A stretch of 64,000 nt of DNA from Paragemmobacter kunshanensis (GTDB lineage Bacteria; Pseudomonadota; Alphaproteobacteria; Rhodobacterales; Rhodobacteraceae), in the NCBI RefSeq assembly GCF_011059185.1, contig NZ_JAALFE010000011.1, forward strand, positions 62,001-126,000. Reading direction: 5' to 3'. The translations under genes were made by a program, and so were the position numbers. Position 1 is the first letter of the stretch. Every line of letters begins with the position of its first letter. Shown in pieces: positions 24,532 to 33,485 of the stretch. The notes under the pieces were generated by a model, which worked only from the letters and a program-made list of their open reading frames with translations, searched no databases and was not told where the DNA came from.

Positions 24532-26040
24532 ATGGCGGAAGGCGTGATCCGGTTGCACGGGGCGGATAATGTGGTGATCGCGCTGGCCGATCTGCCGAAG
24601 GGGGCCGTGGTGGAGGGGATTGCGCTGACGGGGCCGGTGCCGCGCGGGCACAAGATCGCGGCGCGGGGGATCGCGCGGGGCGAGAACGTGCTGCGCTATG
24701 GCCAGATCATCGGGCAGGCGGTGGAGGAGATCGCGGCCGGGGCGCATGTGCATTCGCATAATCTGGGCATGGCGCCGCATACGGACGATTATGCCATCGG
24801 GGCGGAATGCAGGCCCCTGCCCTCGCTGCAACCGCTTGAATTCATGGGGTATCATCGGGCGGATGGGCAGGTCGGCACGCGGAATTACATCGGTATCCTG
24901 ACGAGCGTGAACTGTTCGGGTTCGGTCGCGCGTTTCATTGCGGAAGCGGCGGAGAAGGACCCGGTGCTGAACGGGATGCCGAATGTCGATGGCATCGTGC
25001 CCATCGTCCACCAGACGGGCTGCGGCATGTCGGGGACGAATGAGGGATATCAGACCCTGATGCGGACGCTGAAGGGCTATGCCCGCAACGCCAATTTCGG
25101 GGGCATCCTGCTGGTGGGGCTGGGATGCGAGGTGATGCAGGTGCCGGACCTTGTGGGCCAGGGGCGGCTGCGGCCGGACGGGAATTTCCGCTACATGACC
25201 ATCCAGGGCACGGGCGGGACGCGGGCGACGATTGCCAAGGCGTTGGAAATACTTCGGGAAATGGCAGAGGTTGCGTCGCGGGTAGAGCGGCGTCCCGCGC
25301 CTGTGTCCAAGCTGATCGTGGGGCTGCAATGCGGGGGGTCGGATGGCTATTCCGGTATCACGGCGAACCCGGCCTTGGGACATGCATCCGACCTGCTGGT
25401 CAGGATGGGGGGAACGACGATCCTGTCCGAGACGCCGGAGATCTATGGGGCGGAGCATCTGTTGACGCGCCGGGCCGTGCGGCCGGAGGTGGGGGAGCGG
25501 TTGATCGAACGCATCCGCTGGTGGGAGGACTATACCGCCAGGAATGATGGGGAGATGGACAACAACCCGTCACCGGGGAACAAGAAGGGCGGGTTGACGA
25601 CGATCCTTGAAAAGTCGCTGGGTGCCGTGGCGAAGGGGGGGACCGCGCCCTTGGCGGCTGTCTACAAGTTCGGGGAACCCATTGATACCAATGGGTTTGT
25701 CTATATGGACAGCCCCGGCTACGACCCCTGTTCGGTGACCGGGCAGATTGCCAGCGGGGCCACGATGATCGTCTTCACCACGGGGCGGGGGTCGGTGTCG
25801 GGCTACAAGCCCAGCCCCTGCATCAAGCTGGCGACGAATTCCGAGATGTATGCGCGGATGGCGGAGGACATGGATATCAACTGCGGGGATATCCTGACCG
25901 AAGGCGTCAGCATCGAGGCCAAGGGCGAAGAGATCCTGGCCCGGATTGTCGAGGTCGCTTCGGGGAAGAAGACGCTGTCGGAGGAATTGGGCTTTGGCGG
26001 GGCGGAATTCGTGCCCTGGCAGATCGGGGCGGTGATGTGA
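24532..26040 (+). CDS. UxaA-family sugar-acid dehydratase
   Basis: 502-aa dehydratase of the altronate/galactarate family, combining an N-terminal SAF domain (residues about 1-95) with the large iron-dependent catalytic domain. Hallmarks: HQTGCGMSGTNEGYQ, a glycine-rich LVGLGCEVMQ, CGGSDGYSGITANPALG and MDNNPSPGNKKGGLTT, which closely matches the altronate dehydratase pattern. It would dehydrate the aldonate made by the dehydrogenase and lactonase to a 2-keto-3-deoxy acid, taking the place of the enolase-type L-fuconate dehydratase. The aldolase for the product is not in this window. Confidence 0.88.
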   Translation: MAEGVIRLHGADNVVIALADLPKGAVVEGIALTGPVPRGHKIAARGIARGENVLRYGQIIGQAVEEIAAGAHVHSHNLGMAPHTDDYAIGAECRPLPSLQPLEFMGYHRADGQVGTRNYIGILTSVNCSGSVARFIAEAAEKDPVLNGMPNVDGIVPIVHQTGCGMSGTNEGYQTLMRTLKGYARNANFGGILLVGLGCEVMQVPDLVGQGRLRPDGNFRYMTIQGTGGTRATIAKALEILREMAEVASRVERRPAPVSKLIVGLQCGGSDGYSGITANPALGHASDLLVRMGGTTILSETPEIYGAEHLLTRRAVRPEVGERLIERIRWWEDYTARNDGEMDNNPSPGNKKGGLTTILEKSLGAVAKGGTAPLAAVYKFGEPIDTNGFVYMDSPGYDPCSVTGQIASGATMIVFTTGRGSVSGYKPSPCIKLATNSEMYARMAEDMDINCGDILTEGVSIEAKGEEILARIVEVASGKKTLSEELGFGGAEFVPWQIGAVM

Positions 26041-26283
26041 CGGTGCCGGAGGCTGTGCCGCCTTCTGTGCCGCTAGCCGTGGGCACGCGGCGGGCGTTGG
26101 GTTGACGTGGCGTTAAGGTTAACGCGGGGCGGCGACGGACGGTGATCCGGCGGAGCGCGCCCCCCTTTCGGGGGACGCGCAAGCCTTTTGGGTCGCGTGC
26201 CGCGCGGGGCGCGCTCATCCCGCTCCACGTCAAAAGGGGCGTGCCGCCCCCTCTGTCCGCTGGCGCGGCCATTCACCCCCTGC
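26041..26283. other. Non-coding gap with GC-rich hairpins
   Basis: The 330-bp gap between the convergent dehydratase and phosphomannomutase genes has no supported gene. It includes GC-rich self-complementary stretches (for example a CCCCCCTTTCGGGGG hairpin near 26160-26176) and then the paired dispersed motif. Confidence 0.5.
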
Positions 26284-26342
26284 GGGTATTTCGGCCAAGA
26301 TGAAGGGGAACTGTCATGGTCTTCATCTTGGCCCAAATACCC
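26284..26342. repeat. Inverted pair of the dispersed 22-bp motif
   Basis: Two copies face each other: 26284-26305 on the plus strand and 26321-26342 on the minus strand, with one mismatch over 22 bp and a 15-bp spacer. Together they form a long hairpin between two convergent genes and may act as a bidirectional 3'-end element. Confidence 0.8.
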
Positions 26343-26370
26343 AAATTCAACGGCCGGGCCAGATACGCGG

Positions 26371-27741
26371 TCAGGCAAGAAGCGCCGTGATCTCGGCCAC
26401 GGCCTGTTCCACCAGATCGGGGCGGGCGCGGGATTCGACGTTGAGGCGCAGGAGCGGTTCGGTATTCGAGCCGCGCAGGTTCATCCGCCAGGTCCCGAAA
26501 TCGAGCGAGAGGCCATCGGTTTCGTCGCGGCTTTCGGCGCGGGGGGCGTAGCGGGCATCGACCATGGCGATGGCGGCGCGGACGTCGGGGACGCGGAAGT
26601 TGATCTCTCCGGACGACGGGAAGGCCGCGCGGCGGTCGGCCAGAAGGGCGGCCAGCGACTGGCCGCTGCGGCCCATCAGTTCGGCCACCAGAAGCCAGGG
26701 GATCATGCCGCTGTCGCAGGCGAAGAAATCGCGGAAATAGTGATGCGCCGACATTTCGCCGCCATAGACGGCGTCATGGTCGCGGAGCGCCTGTTTCAGG
26801 AAGGCATGGCCCGTGCGGGCCATGATGGCGCGGCCCCCTGCCCGGGCGACGGCGGCCCGGGTGGCGAGGATCACGCGCGGATCGTGGACGATGGCGGCGC
26901 CGGGTTCCTTGGCGCAGAAGACCTCGGCCAGGAGGCCCACGACATATTCGCCCGGCACGAAGCCGCCTTCGTGATCGAAGAAGAAGCAGCGGTCGAAATC
27001 GCCGTCGAAGGCGACGCCGAGATCGGCCCCCTCGGCGATCACGGCGCGCGCGGTGACCGGCTGGTTTTCCGGCAGGAGCGGGTTGGGGATGCCGTTCGGA
27101 AAGCTGCCGTCGGGGGTGTGATGGAGCCGGGTGAAGCGCAGCGGCGCGCCGCGGCGGGCCAGTTCGGCGGCGATGGCATCGAAGGTCGGCCCGGCCGCGC
27201 CATTGCCGGCATTGACGAGGATATGGAGCGGGCGCAGCGCGGCGGGATCGACGAAGGAAAGCACGCGTTCGACATAGGCCGCGCGGGTGGCAGAGGCATC
27301 GCTGCGGCGGCCGCCCGGGCGGGCGGGGGCGAAGTCCTGCGATTCCGCCAGCGCGCGGATCGCGGCAAGGCCGGTTGCGGCATCCAGCGGCGCGGATCCG
27401 GCGCGGACCATCTTCATCCCGTTGTAATCCATCGGATTATGCGAGGCGGTGACGCAGATGCCACCATCCGCGCCCAGATGGCCGGTGGCGAAATAGACCT
27501 CTTCGGTGCCGCAAAGCCCGAGATCGAGCACCTCTGCCCCGGCCTCCATCAGGCCCTGCGCCACGGCATCGGCCAGGCTTTGCGACGAGGCGCGGATGTC
27601 GCGGCCCAGCACCACGCGGGTGGTGCCCAGCACTTCGGCGAAGGCGCGGCCGATGCGGGCGGCGATGGCTTCGTCGAGGTCATGGCCAAGGCGGCCACGC
27701 ACATCATAGGCCTTGAAGCAGGTCAGGCTGTCGGCAGGCAT
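26371..27741 (-). CDS. manB: Phosphomannomutase/phosphoglucomutase
   Basis: 456-aa alpha-D-phosphohexomutase interconverting mannose 6-phosphate and 1-phosphate for GDP-mannose. Phosphoserine loop TASHNPMDYN at about residue 100, magnesium loop FDGDFDR near residue 245, substrate loop GGEMSAHHYF near 330, and the C-terminal phosphate-binding RGSNTEPLLR. Start at 27741 chosen because the upstream 28 residues are proline-rich and non-conserved and the KAYDVRG-type N-terminus fits. With manC at 31811-33241 it supplies GDP-mannose to the envelope glycosyltransferase nearby. Confidence 0.92.
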   Translation of the reverse strand: MPADSLTCFKAYDVRGRLGHDLDEAIAARIGRAFAEVLGTTRVVLGRDIRASSQSLADAVAQGLMEAGAEVLDLGLCGTEEVYFATGHLGADGGICVTASHNPMDYNGMKMVRAGSAPLDAATGLAAIRALAESQDFAPARPGGRRSDASATRAAYVERVLSFVDPAALRPLHILVNAGNGAAGPTFDAIAAELARRGAPLRFTRLHHTPDGSFPNGIPNPLLPENQPVTARAVIAEGADLGVAFDGDFDRCFFFDHEGGFVPGEYVVGLLAEVFCAKEPGAAIVHDPRVILATRAAVARAGGRAIMARTGHAFLKQALRDHDAVYGGEMSAHHYFRDFFACDSGMIPWLLVAELMGRSGQSLAALLADRRAAFPSSGEINFRVPDVRAAIAMVDARYAPRAESRDETDGLSLDFGTWRMNLRGSNTEPLLRLNVESRARPDLVEQAVAEITALLA

Positions 27742-27936
27742 GGGAAGCTCCGGTTTTTGTGCGATCTGGTTAGCAGGCGGCGGGGGGCGGGGAAAGGGTG
27801 TGCTGCGGGAGGAAAAGCTTAGCAAAAGAATCAGGTTTACATTCCCGACTGTTTTGATAGGTTACTTGCATCTCCCAGCCAGCCCATGCGGTCAGCCCGG
27901 CGCCCCTGCCCCTTCATCCCAGAGAAAGTTGGCGAG

Positions 27937-28116
27937 ATGATCCGTTTTCCCCGCATGACATACCGACCGCTGGCCGCAGGTCCGTCCCCGGCACTGGTCC
28001 CGAACCTTTCCCCGGACATGGCCGATCTGCTGCGCCAGGCGCTGACGGGTTGGATGCCCGGCAGCGCCGCTTCGGGGCTGGAGGCCCTGTTCGACCGGAT
28101 GGAGGCAGGCCGATGA
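27937..28116 (+). CDS. Small protein encoded just upstream of hemP
   Basis: Possible 59-aa protein (MIRFPRMTYRPLAAG start) whose stop codon overlaps the hemP ATG by four bases, which suggests translational coupling. No family recognised; no membrane segment. The preceding 27810-27872 is AT-rich and could hold an iron-regulated promoter. The ribosome site is weak, so the ORF may be only a leader. Confidence 0.45.
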   Translation: MIRFPRMTYRPLAAGPSPALVPNLSPDMADLLRQALTGWMPGSAASGLEALFDRMEAGR

Positions 28117-28307
28117 ACATGCGTCCCGATCCGATGCGCCTGCAGGGCGCGCAGCCCCGCCCGGTGGTGACGCTGCCGCAGGATGCGGCCCCGATGCATG
28201 ATGCCCGCGTCCTGACGCGGGGGGGCGTGCAGGCCCGCATCCTGCTGGATGGACAGGTCTATGCCCTGCGCATCACGCGGGCGGGCAAGCTGATCCTGAC
28301 GAAATAG
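28113..28307 (+). CDS. hemP: Hemin uptake protein HemP
   Basis: 64-aa protein with the conserved HemP core ILLDGQVYALRITRAGKLIL at its C-terminus, preceded by a variable region (residues 1-35). HemP/HmuP-type proteins are linked to heme uptake, acting in some bacteria as small activators of the heme receptor gene. No other heme uptake gene is nearby, so it is a solitary copy. Start at 28113 fits the coupling with the small ORF; the frame extends upstream but without similarity. Confidence 0.8.
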   Translation: MNMRPDPMRLQGAQPRPVVTLPQDAAPMHDARVLTRGGVQARILLDGQVYALRITRAGKLILTK

Positions 28308-28380
28308 GCACGCCCCCTGCGGTGGTGCCCGCGCTTCGGGGTGAAGTGACAGGGCGCGCGGGGCGGTGTAAGGCTCCGGC

Positions 28381-29715
28381 ATGACCGATGCGCGCGCCGT
28401 TTCCCCGCCCGATGCACCGCCGCCTTCGGCGGTGCTGTCGGTCGTGCTGGGGCTGGGGCGGGTGCTGGGGCCTGCCCTTGCGGCGGTGGCTTTGCGGGTG
28501 CGGCGGGCGCGTGGCAAGGAAGACCCGGCGCGCTGGCGCGAGAAGCTGGGGCGGACCGCCCTGCCACGCCCGGACGGGGCGCTGATCTGGGTTCATGCGG
28601 TAAGTGTGGGGGAAAGCCTGTCGGTGCTGCCCCTGTTGCAGGCGCTGACGGCGCGGGGCGACCTGCATGTGCTGCTGACCTGCACCACGGTGACGGCGAT
28701 GGATCTGATGCAGGGCCGCGTGCCGGATCGGGTGATCCTGCAATATCTGCCGGTGGATGTGCCGGGGCCGGTGGAGCGGTTCCTCGCGCATTGGCGGCCC
28801 GATGTCGCGGTGATGGTGGAGAGCGAGTTCTGGCCGCGGCTGATCCATTCCACCCATCGGCGGGGCATCCCGCTGATTCTGGCCAATGCGCGGATGTCGG
28901 ACCGGTCGGCCGCGCGCTGGGCGCGGATGCGGGGCGTGGCGGCGGCGATCCTTGGGCGCTTTGCCGCACTGGTGGCAACGGATGGCGCGATGGCCGAACG
29001 TCTGGTGGCGCTGGGCGCGGATCCGGCGCGGGTGCGGGTGACGGGCACGCTGAAGCGGGGGGCGGCGCGGCTGCCGGTGGATGCGGCGGAACGGGCGCGG
29101 CTGGGCGCGGCGCTGGCGGGCCGGCCGGTCTGGCTGGCGGCATCGACCCATCCGGGCGAGGAGGCGGCGGTGCTGGCGGCGCATCGCGCGCTTTGCGCGG
29201 AGCGGCCCGAGGCGATGCTGATCCTGGCCCCGCGCCATCCGCCGCGCGGCGACGAGGTGGCGGGGCTGGTCGCGGCGGCGGGGCTGGAACAGAGCCGCCG
29301 CAGCCAGGGCGAGGCCCCGGGGGGACAGGTCTACCTGGCCGATACGCTGGGCGAGATGGGGCTTTGGTTCGATCTCTGCCCGGTCTCTTTCATCGGGGGG
29401 TCGCTGGTGCAGGGGATCGGGGGCCACAATGCCTATGAGCCGGCGCTGCATGGCTCGGCCATCCTGCATGGGCCGCATGTGGGCAATTTCGCCGATCTCT
29501 ATGCCCGGCTGGACGGCGCGGGCGCGGCGCGGGTGGTGGGCGATGCGGCGGCGCTGGCGCATGCGGTGGCGGCGTTGAGCGGCGATCCCGCGGCGCGGGC
29601 GGGCCTGACGGCGGCGGCCGAGGCGGTGCTGGCGGCCGAGGCGGACGGGGTGGCCGAGACGGCGGGCCTGATCCTGGGGCTGCTGCCGGTGGCAACACCT
29701 ACCAGGTCTTGTTGA
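28381..29715 (+). CDS. waaA: 3-deoxy-D-manno-octulosonic acid (Kdo) transferase
   Basis: 444-aa GT30 enzyme that adds Kdo to lipid IVA at the inner membrane. N-terminal hydrophobic anchor (residues about 16-38), then WVHAVSVGESLSVLPLL, LLTCTTVTAMDLM, and VESEFWPRLI with the probable catalytic Glu, and C-terminal FIGGSLVQGIGGHNAYEPAL. Length is within the family range of about 420-450. The 3' end overlaps the convergent lipid A acyltransferase gene by 17 bp. Both act on lipid A. Confidence 0.92.
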   Translation: MTDARAVSPPDAPPPSAVLSVVLGLGRVLGPALAAVALRVRRARGKEDPARWREKLGRTALPRPDGALIWVHAVSVGESLSVLPLLQALTARGDLHVLLTCTTVTAMDLMQGRVPDRVILQYLPVDVPGPVERFLAHWRPDVAVMVESEFWPRLIHSTHRRGIPLILANARMSDRSAARWARMRGVAAAILGRFAALVATDGAMAERLVALGADPARVRVTGTLKRGAARLPVDAAERARLGAALAGRPVWLAASTHPGEEAAVLAAHRALCAERPEAMLILAPRHPPRGDEVAGLVAAAGLEQSRRSQGEAPGGQVYLADTLGEMGLWFDLCPVSFIGGSLVQGIGGHNAYEPALHGSAILHGPHVGNFADLYARLDGAGAARVVGDAAALAHAVAALSGDPAARAGLTAAAEAVLAAEADGVAETAGLILGLLPVATPTRSC

Positions 29716-30589
29716 TCATCTTCCAGCGCCTGTGCGTCCAGAGCCACTGGTCCATATGGGCGCGGACCTGTGCCTCGAGGCTGTCGTTCAGGGCCTGGGT
29801 CATGGTTTCGGGATCGCCATGGGGGATCGGGGCCTCGATCACCATGTCGAAGCCGCCATCGGGGCGGCGGATGCCATAGGTGGGCACCACCAGCGCGTCG
29901 TAGCGCAGCGCCATTTCGGCGGGGGAGAGGGCGGTGAGCGCCTCATGCCCGAAGAAGCGCAGGATCGCGCCGTCGCCCATCGACTGATCCAGCACCACGC
30001 CGACCATGCCCCCGCCCTTGAGGAAGCGGACCATATCGGCGAGCCCCTTGCGCCCGCGCGGGAAAAGCGGCGTGCCGATGCGCGAGATGGCGGCGACGTA
30101 GTGATGGTTGAAGAAGGGGTTGTCCATCGGGCGGTAAAGGCCGCCCACGCGGTAGCCGCGGGCGATCAGGCCGCCGCGGATGGCGTCGTAATTGCCCAGA
30201 TGCCCGGTGACGAGCAGGACGGGGCGGCCGGTGCGATGCGCCTCTTCCAGGGCGGCAACCCCGGCGCCTTGCAGGGGTTCGCGCGCCACGCGGGCCACGA
30301 ATTCCGGGCCGGAATAGAGTTCGGCCAGCGTGCGGCCGATGCTGCGCGGCACGTCGCGGACAAGGCGCGCGACTTCGGCTTCGGGCAGGTCGGGGCGGAC
30401 GAGGGCGAGGTTTTCGCGGATGCGTTTGCGCCAGCCTGCCAGGGGGGCGACGATGCGCGTCATCAGCGCGGCGGCAAGGCTGCGGCGGGCGTCGAAGGGC
30501 AGGCTGAGGACAAGCCAGAGCGCGGCGCGGATCAGGCGATCCGTGATCCATGCGCCGATGCGGCCTGCTTTGTCGGACCTGACGGCCAT
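29699..30589 (-). CDS. Lipid A/lysophospholipid acyltransferase (LpxL/HtrB family)
   Basis: 296-aa inner-membrane acyltransferase. N-terminal hydrophobic helix (LIRAALWLVLSLPF) and the HxxxxD motif in TGHLGNYDAIRGG, then the second block FPRGRKGLADMV and DQSMGDGA. It adds a late acyl chain to Kdo-lipid A or a related lipid. The convergent waaA gene supports the lipid A role. Substrate chain length cannot be told. Confidence 0.85.
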   Translation of the reverse strand: MAVRSDKAGRIGAWITDRLIRAALWLVLSLPFDARRSLAAALMTRIVAPLAGWRKRIRENLALVRPDLPEAEVARLVRDVPRSIGRTLAELYSGPEFVARVAREPLQGAGVAALEEAHRTGRPVLLVTGHLGNYDAIRGGLIARGYRVGGLYRPMDNPFFNHHYVAAISRIGTPLFPRGRKGLADMVRFLKGGGMVGVVLDQSMGDGAILRFFGHEALTALSPAEMALRYDALVVPTYGIRRPDGGFDMVIEAPIPHGDPETMTQALNDSLEAQVRAHMDQWLWTHRRWKMINKTW

Positions 30590-30735
30590 GCTTCCCCTGC
30601 CCCTTTACGGACCTTGCGGGATATATCGCCCCCCTGCCGTCGCCACAACCCGACCGCTTTGCCTGCGCCGGTCGGGGGCGTTGACATCGGGCCTTGGGGC
30701 AAGGTCTATGGGCCAGAGCCCCAGCGGATGACCCC

Positions 30736-31800
30736 ATGACCAAGGCGCCCGAGCTTTATGTCACCAACCTCAATCCCCGGTTCACCGGGGTATCGGCCAC
30801 GGCGGCGGCGGTGCTGGCCTGTCAGGCGCGGCAGATGCGGGTGGTGCTGGTGGGCCATGCCCTGCCCGGCTGCCCGGAGCCGGTGACGCGGCGGGCGGCG
30901 CTGGCCTTGGCGCGCGAGGCGCCCGAGGGGCGGGCCTTTTCCATCTGGCATGTGCGCCGCAACCCCGAGATGCAGCTTGCGCTTTTCGCCCGCGATGTGC
31001 TGCGCCTGCCGGTGCGGATCGTCTTTACCAGCGCGGCGCAGCGGCGGCATTCGGCCTGGCCGCGCTGGCTGATCTCGCGGATGGATGCGGTGATCGCGAC
31101 GACGGAAGCGGCAGCGGGTTTCGTGCCGGACTGCCGGGCGGTGGTGCCGCATGGGGTGGATACGGCGCGCTTCGCCCCGGCGGCGGACAGGGCGGCGGCC
31201 TGGCGGGCGAGCGGGTTTCCGGGCGACTATGGCATCCTGACCGTGGGGCGCATCCGGCCCGAGAAGGGGACGGATCTTTTCGTGCGGGCGATGATCCGGG
31301 CGCTGCCCGCCCTGCCCGGCGCGGTGGCGGTGGTGGCAGGAATGGCCAAGGGCGGGGATGAGGCATTCCTCGAGGGGCTGAAGGCGGAGGTGGCGGCGGC
31401 GGGGCTGGGGGGCCGGATCCTTTTTCCCGGCGAAGTGGCGGCGGAGCGGATGCCCGCGCTGATGCAGGGGGCGGGCCTTCTGATGGCGCTGCCGCGATAT
31501 GAGGGCTATGGCGTGACGCCGATCGAGGCGATGGCCTGCGGCGTGCCGATCATCGCCTCGCGGACCGGGCATTTCCAGGAATTCGCGGGCCGCGCGGGGG
31601 GGAATGATCAGGCGGGGCTGGTGGTGCCGCTGGAGGATTGGCAGGCGGCGGCAGAGGCGGCGGTGGCGCTGCTGTCGGACGCGCCGCGCCATGCCGCATG
31701 GGCCGCGGCGGCGCGGGAGCGCGCGCTGCGCCTGTTCGGGGTGGAGCGGGAGGCCGCGGGGATCCGGGCCGTCTATGACGATCTCTGGGCGGGACGGTGA
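30736..31800 (+). CDS. GT4-family glycosyltransferase
   Basis: 354-aa GT-B glycosyltransferase. Start at 30736 is chosen over 30694, whose extra residues are not conserved. Donor-binding features: VPHGVDTARF, LTVGRIRPEKGTDLF and the EX7E region PRYEGYGVTPIEAMACGVP. The pattern is close to LpsD/LpcC-like core mannosyltransferases. Neighbouring manC and manB make GDP-mannose a likely donor and an LPS core or capsule a likely acceptor; this is inference. Confidence 0.82.
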   Translation: MTKAPELYVTNLNPRFTGVSATAAAVLACQARQMRVVLVGHALPGCPEPVTRRAALALAREAPEGRAFSIWHVRRNPEMQLALFARDVLRLPVRIVFTSAAQRRHSAWPRWLISRMDAVIATTEAAAGFVPDCRAVVPHGVDTARFAPAADRAAAWRASGFPGDYGILTVGRIRPEKGTDLFVRAMIRALPALPGAVAVVAGMAKGGDEAFLEGLKAEVAAAGLGGRILFPGEVAAERMPALMQGAGLLMALPRYEGYGVTPIEAMACGVPIIASRTGHFQEFAGRAGGNDQAGLVVPLEDWQAAAEAAVALLSDAPRHAAWAAAARERALRLFGVEREAAGIRAVYDDLWAGR

Positions 31801-31810
31801 ACCCGCAGGC

Positions 31811-33241
31811 TCAGCCCTTCGCCCCCTGCCCGCGGGAATAGATATCCTCGTAGCGGATGATGTCATCCTCGCCCAGATAGGCGCCGGTCTGCACCTCGAT
31901 CAGGACCATGGGCACCTTGCCGGGGTTCTCCATCCGGTGCTTGGCCCCAAGGGGGATGTAGACGGACTGGTTTTCCGTCACCAGATGGACGCTGTCATCC
32001 ACGGTGACGCGGGCGGTGCCGTTGACCACGATCCAGTGTTCGGACCGGTGCATGTGCGATTGCAGGGACAGCGCCGCGCCGGGTTTGACGACGATCCGCT
32101 TGACCTGAAAGCGGTCGGACAGGGCAAGGGTTTCGAACCAGCCCCAGGGGCGGTGATCGCGGGGGAAAGCCTCGGCCTGTTTGGCGCCCTTGGCCTGCAG
32201 CACCTCGACCGCGCGCTTCACATCCTGCGCGCGGGACCGGTCGGCCACGAGGACAGCATCGCCGGTGGCGATGGCAATGATGTCCTTCAGCCCGATCCCC
32301 ACCAGTTCGACATCGCCATCCTCGGCCCTGAGGAGGGTGTTGTCGCAGTCGATGGCCACGGCATTGCCGCCCAGCGCATTGCCGCGCGCGTCAGCGGCCA
32401 TTTCCGTGGCCACCGCATCCCAGCCGCCCAGATCGGACCAGCCCGCGCCAAAGGGCACGGCCACCAGATTGCCCGCCCGTTCCATCACCGCATAGTCGAT
32501 CGAGATCGCCTCGGCCCCTTTCCAGGCGGTTTCCTCAAGGCGGAGGAAGCCCAGATCAGGGCGCGCGGCATCGACCGCCGCGCGGACCGGGGGCAATAGG
32601 CCCGGCGCATGGGTGGCGAAGGCGTCGATCATGGTGCCGGCGGTAAAGAGGAAGATCCCCGCATTCCACAGGAAATTGCCTGAGGCGAGCATCGCCTCGG
32701 CGGCGTCGCGCTTCGGTTTCTCGACAAAGCGGGCCAGATCGACGGGCACGCCATCGGCGGCGGGGCCGGTGAGTTCCAGCCAGCCATAGCCGGTTTCGGC
32801 CCGGGTGGGGCGGATGCCGAAGGTGACGATGCGGCCCGCGCGGGCCGCGGTTTCGCCCGCGCGGACGGCGGCCCGGAAGGCCGCGGCATCGGGGACCACA
32901 TGATCGGAAGGCGCGACCAGCATCAGCGCCGAAGGATCGGTCTGCGCCAAATGCAGGGCGGCGGCCAGCACCGCGGGCGCGGTGTTGCGGCCTTCGGGTT
33001 CGATCAGCACGGTGCCGGGATCGACGCCCGCGGCCTGCAGCTGTTCGGTCACGATGAAGCGGTAATCCGAACCGGTGATCACGAGGGGGGCCGCAAAACC
33101 TTCGCCGGAAAGGCGGCGGGCCGAGGCCTGGAACAGGCTTTCCTCGCCGATCAGGCGGGTGAACTGCTTGGGAAAGCTCTTGCGCGACAGCGGCCAGAGC
33201 CGGGTTCCCGAACCCCCGCACAACAGAACCGGATGGATCAT
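31811..33241 (-). CDS. manC: Mannose-1-phosphate guanylyltransferase/mannose-6-phosphate isomerase
   Basis: 476-aa bifunctional GMP-PMI enzyme. Nucleotidyltransferase signature LCGGSGTRLWPLSRKSFPKQ at the N-terminus, FVEKPKRD near residue 165, and a C-terminal cupin mannose-6-phosphate isomerase domain (RPWGWFETL at about 345, then SLQSHMHRSEHWIVVNGTA with metal-binding histidines). Standard family length. It faces the glycosyltransferase gene, 10 bp between the stops. Produces GDP-mannose. Confidence 0.93.
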   Translation of the reverse strand: MIHPVLLCGGSGTRLWPLSRKSFPKQFTRLIGEESLFQASARRLSGEGFAAPLVITGSDYRFIVTEQLQAAGVDPGTVLIEPEGRNTAPAVLAAALHLAQTDPSALMLVAPSDHVVPDAAAFRAAVRAGETAARAGRIVTFGIRPTRAETGYGWLELTGPAADGVPVDLARFVEKPKRDAAEAMLASGNFLWNAGIFLFTAGTMIDAFATHAPGLLPPVRAAVDAARPDLGFLRLEETAWKGAEAISIDYAVMERAGNLVAVPFGAGWSDLGGWDAVATEMAADARGNALGGNAVAIDCDNTLLRAEDGDVELVGIGLKDIIAIATGDAVLVADRSRAQDVKRAVEVLQAKGAKQAEAFPRDHRPWGWFETLALSDRFQVKRIVVKPGAALSLQSHMHRSEHWIVVNGTARVTVDDSVHLVTENQSVYIPLGAKHRMENPGKVPMVLIEVQTGAYLGEDDIIRYEDIYSRGQGAKG

Positions 33242-33485
33242 CTGGCCTTACCCTTTTGAAAGGCGAAAAATATCGCAGCATCGTTGCCGGATTTTGGCGG
33301 CCGGGGCAACCCCGGCGCGGGGGGGGGAAGGACTCGCGACCAAAGTCGTCTTGTGGGGGTTGCGGAGGCGATATACCGCATTGGCCATATCCGGCCCTGC
33401 GCGGCGCGGGCATTTGTCCAGGATCAAGGCGCACTGTGCCGGGGGGCCGCAGGGTGGCCAGGTCGGCGGGGGCAGAGGGGGCGAC

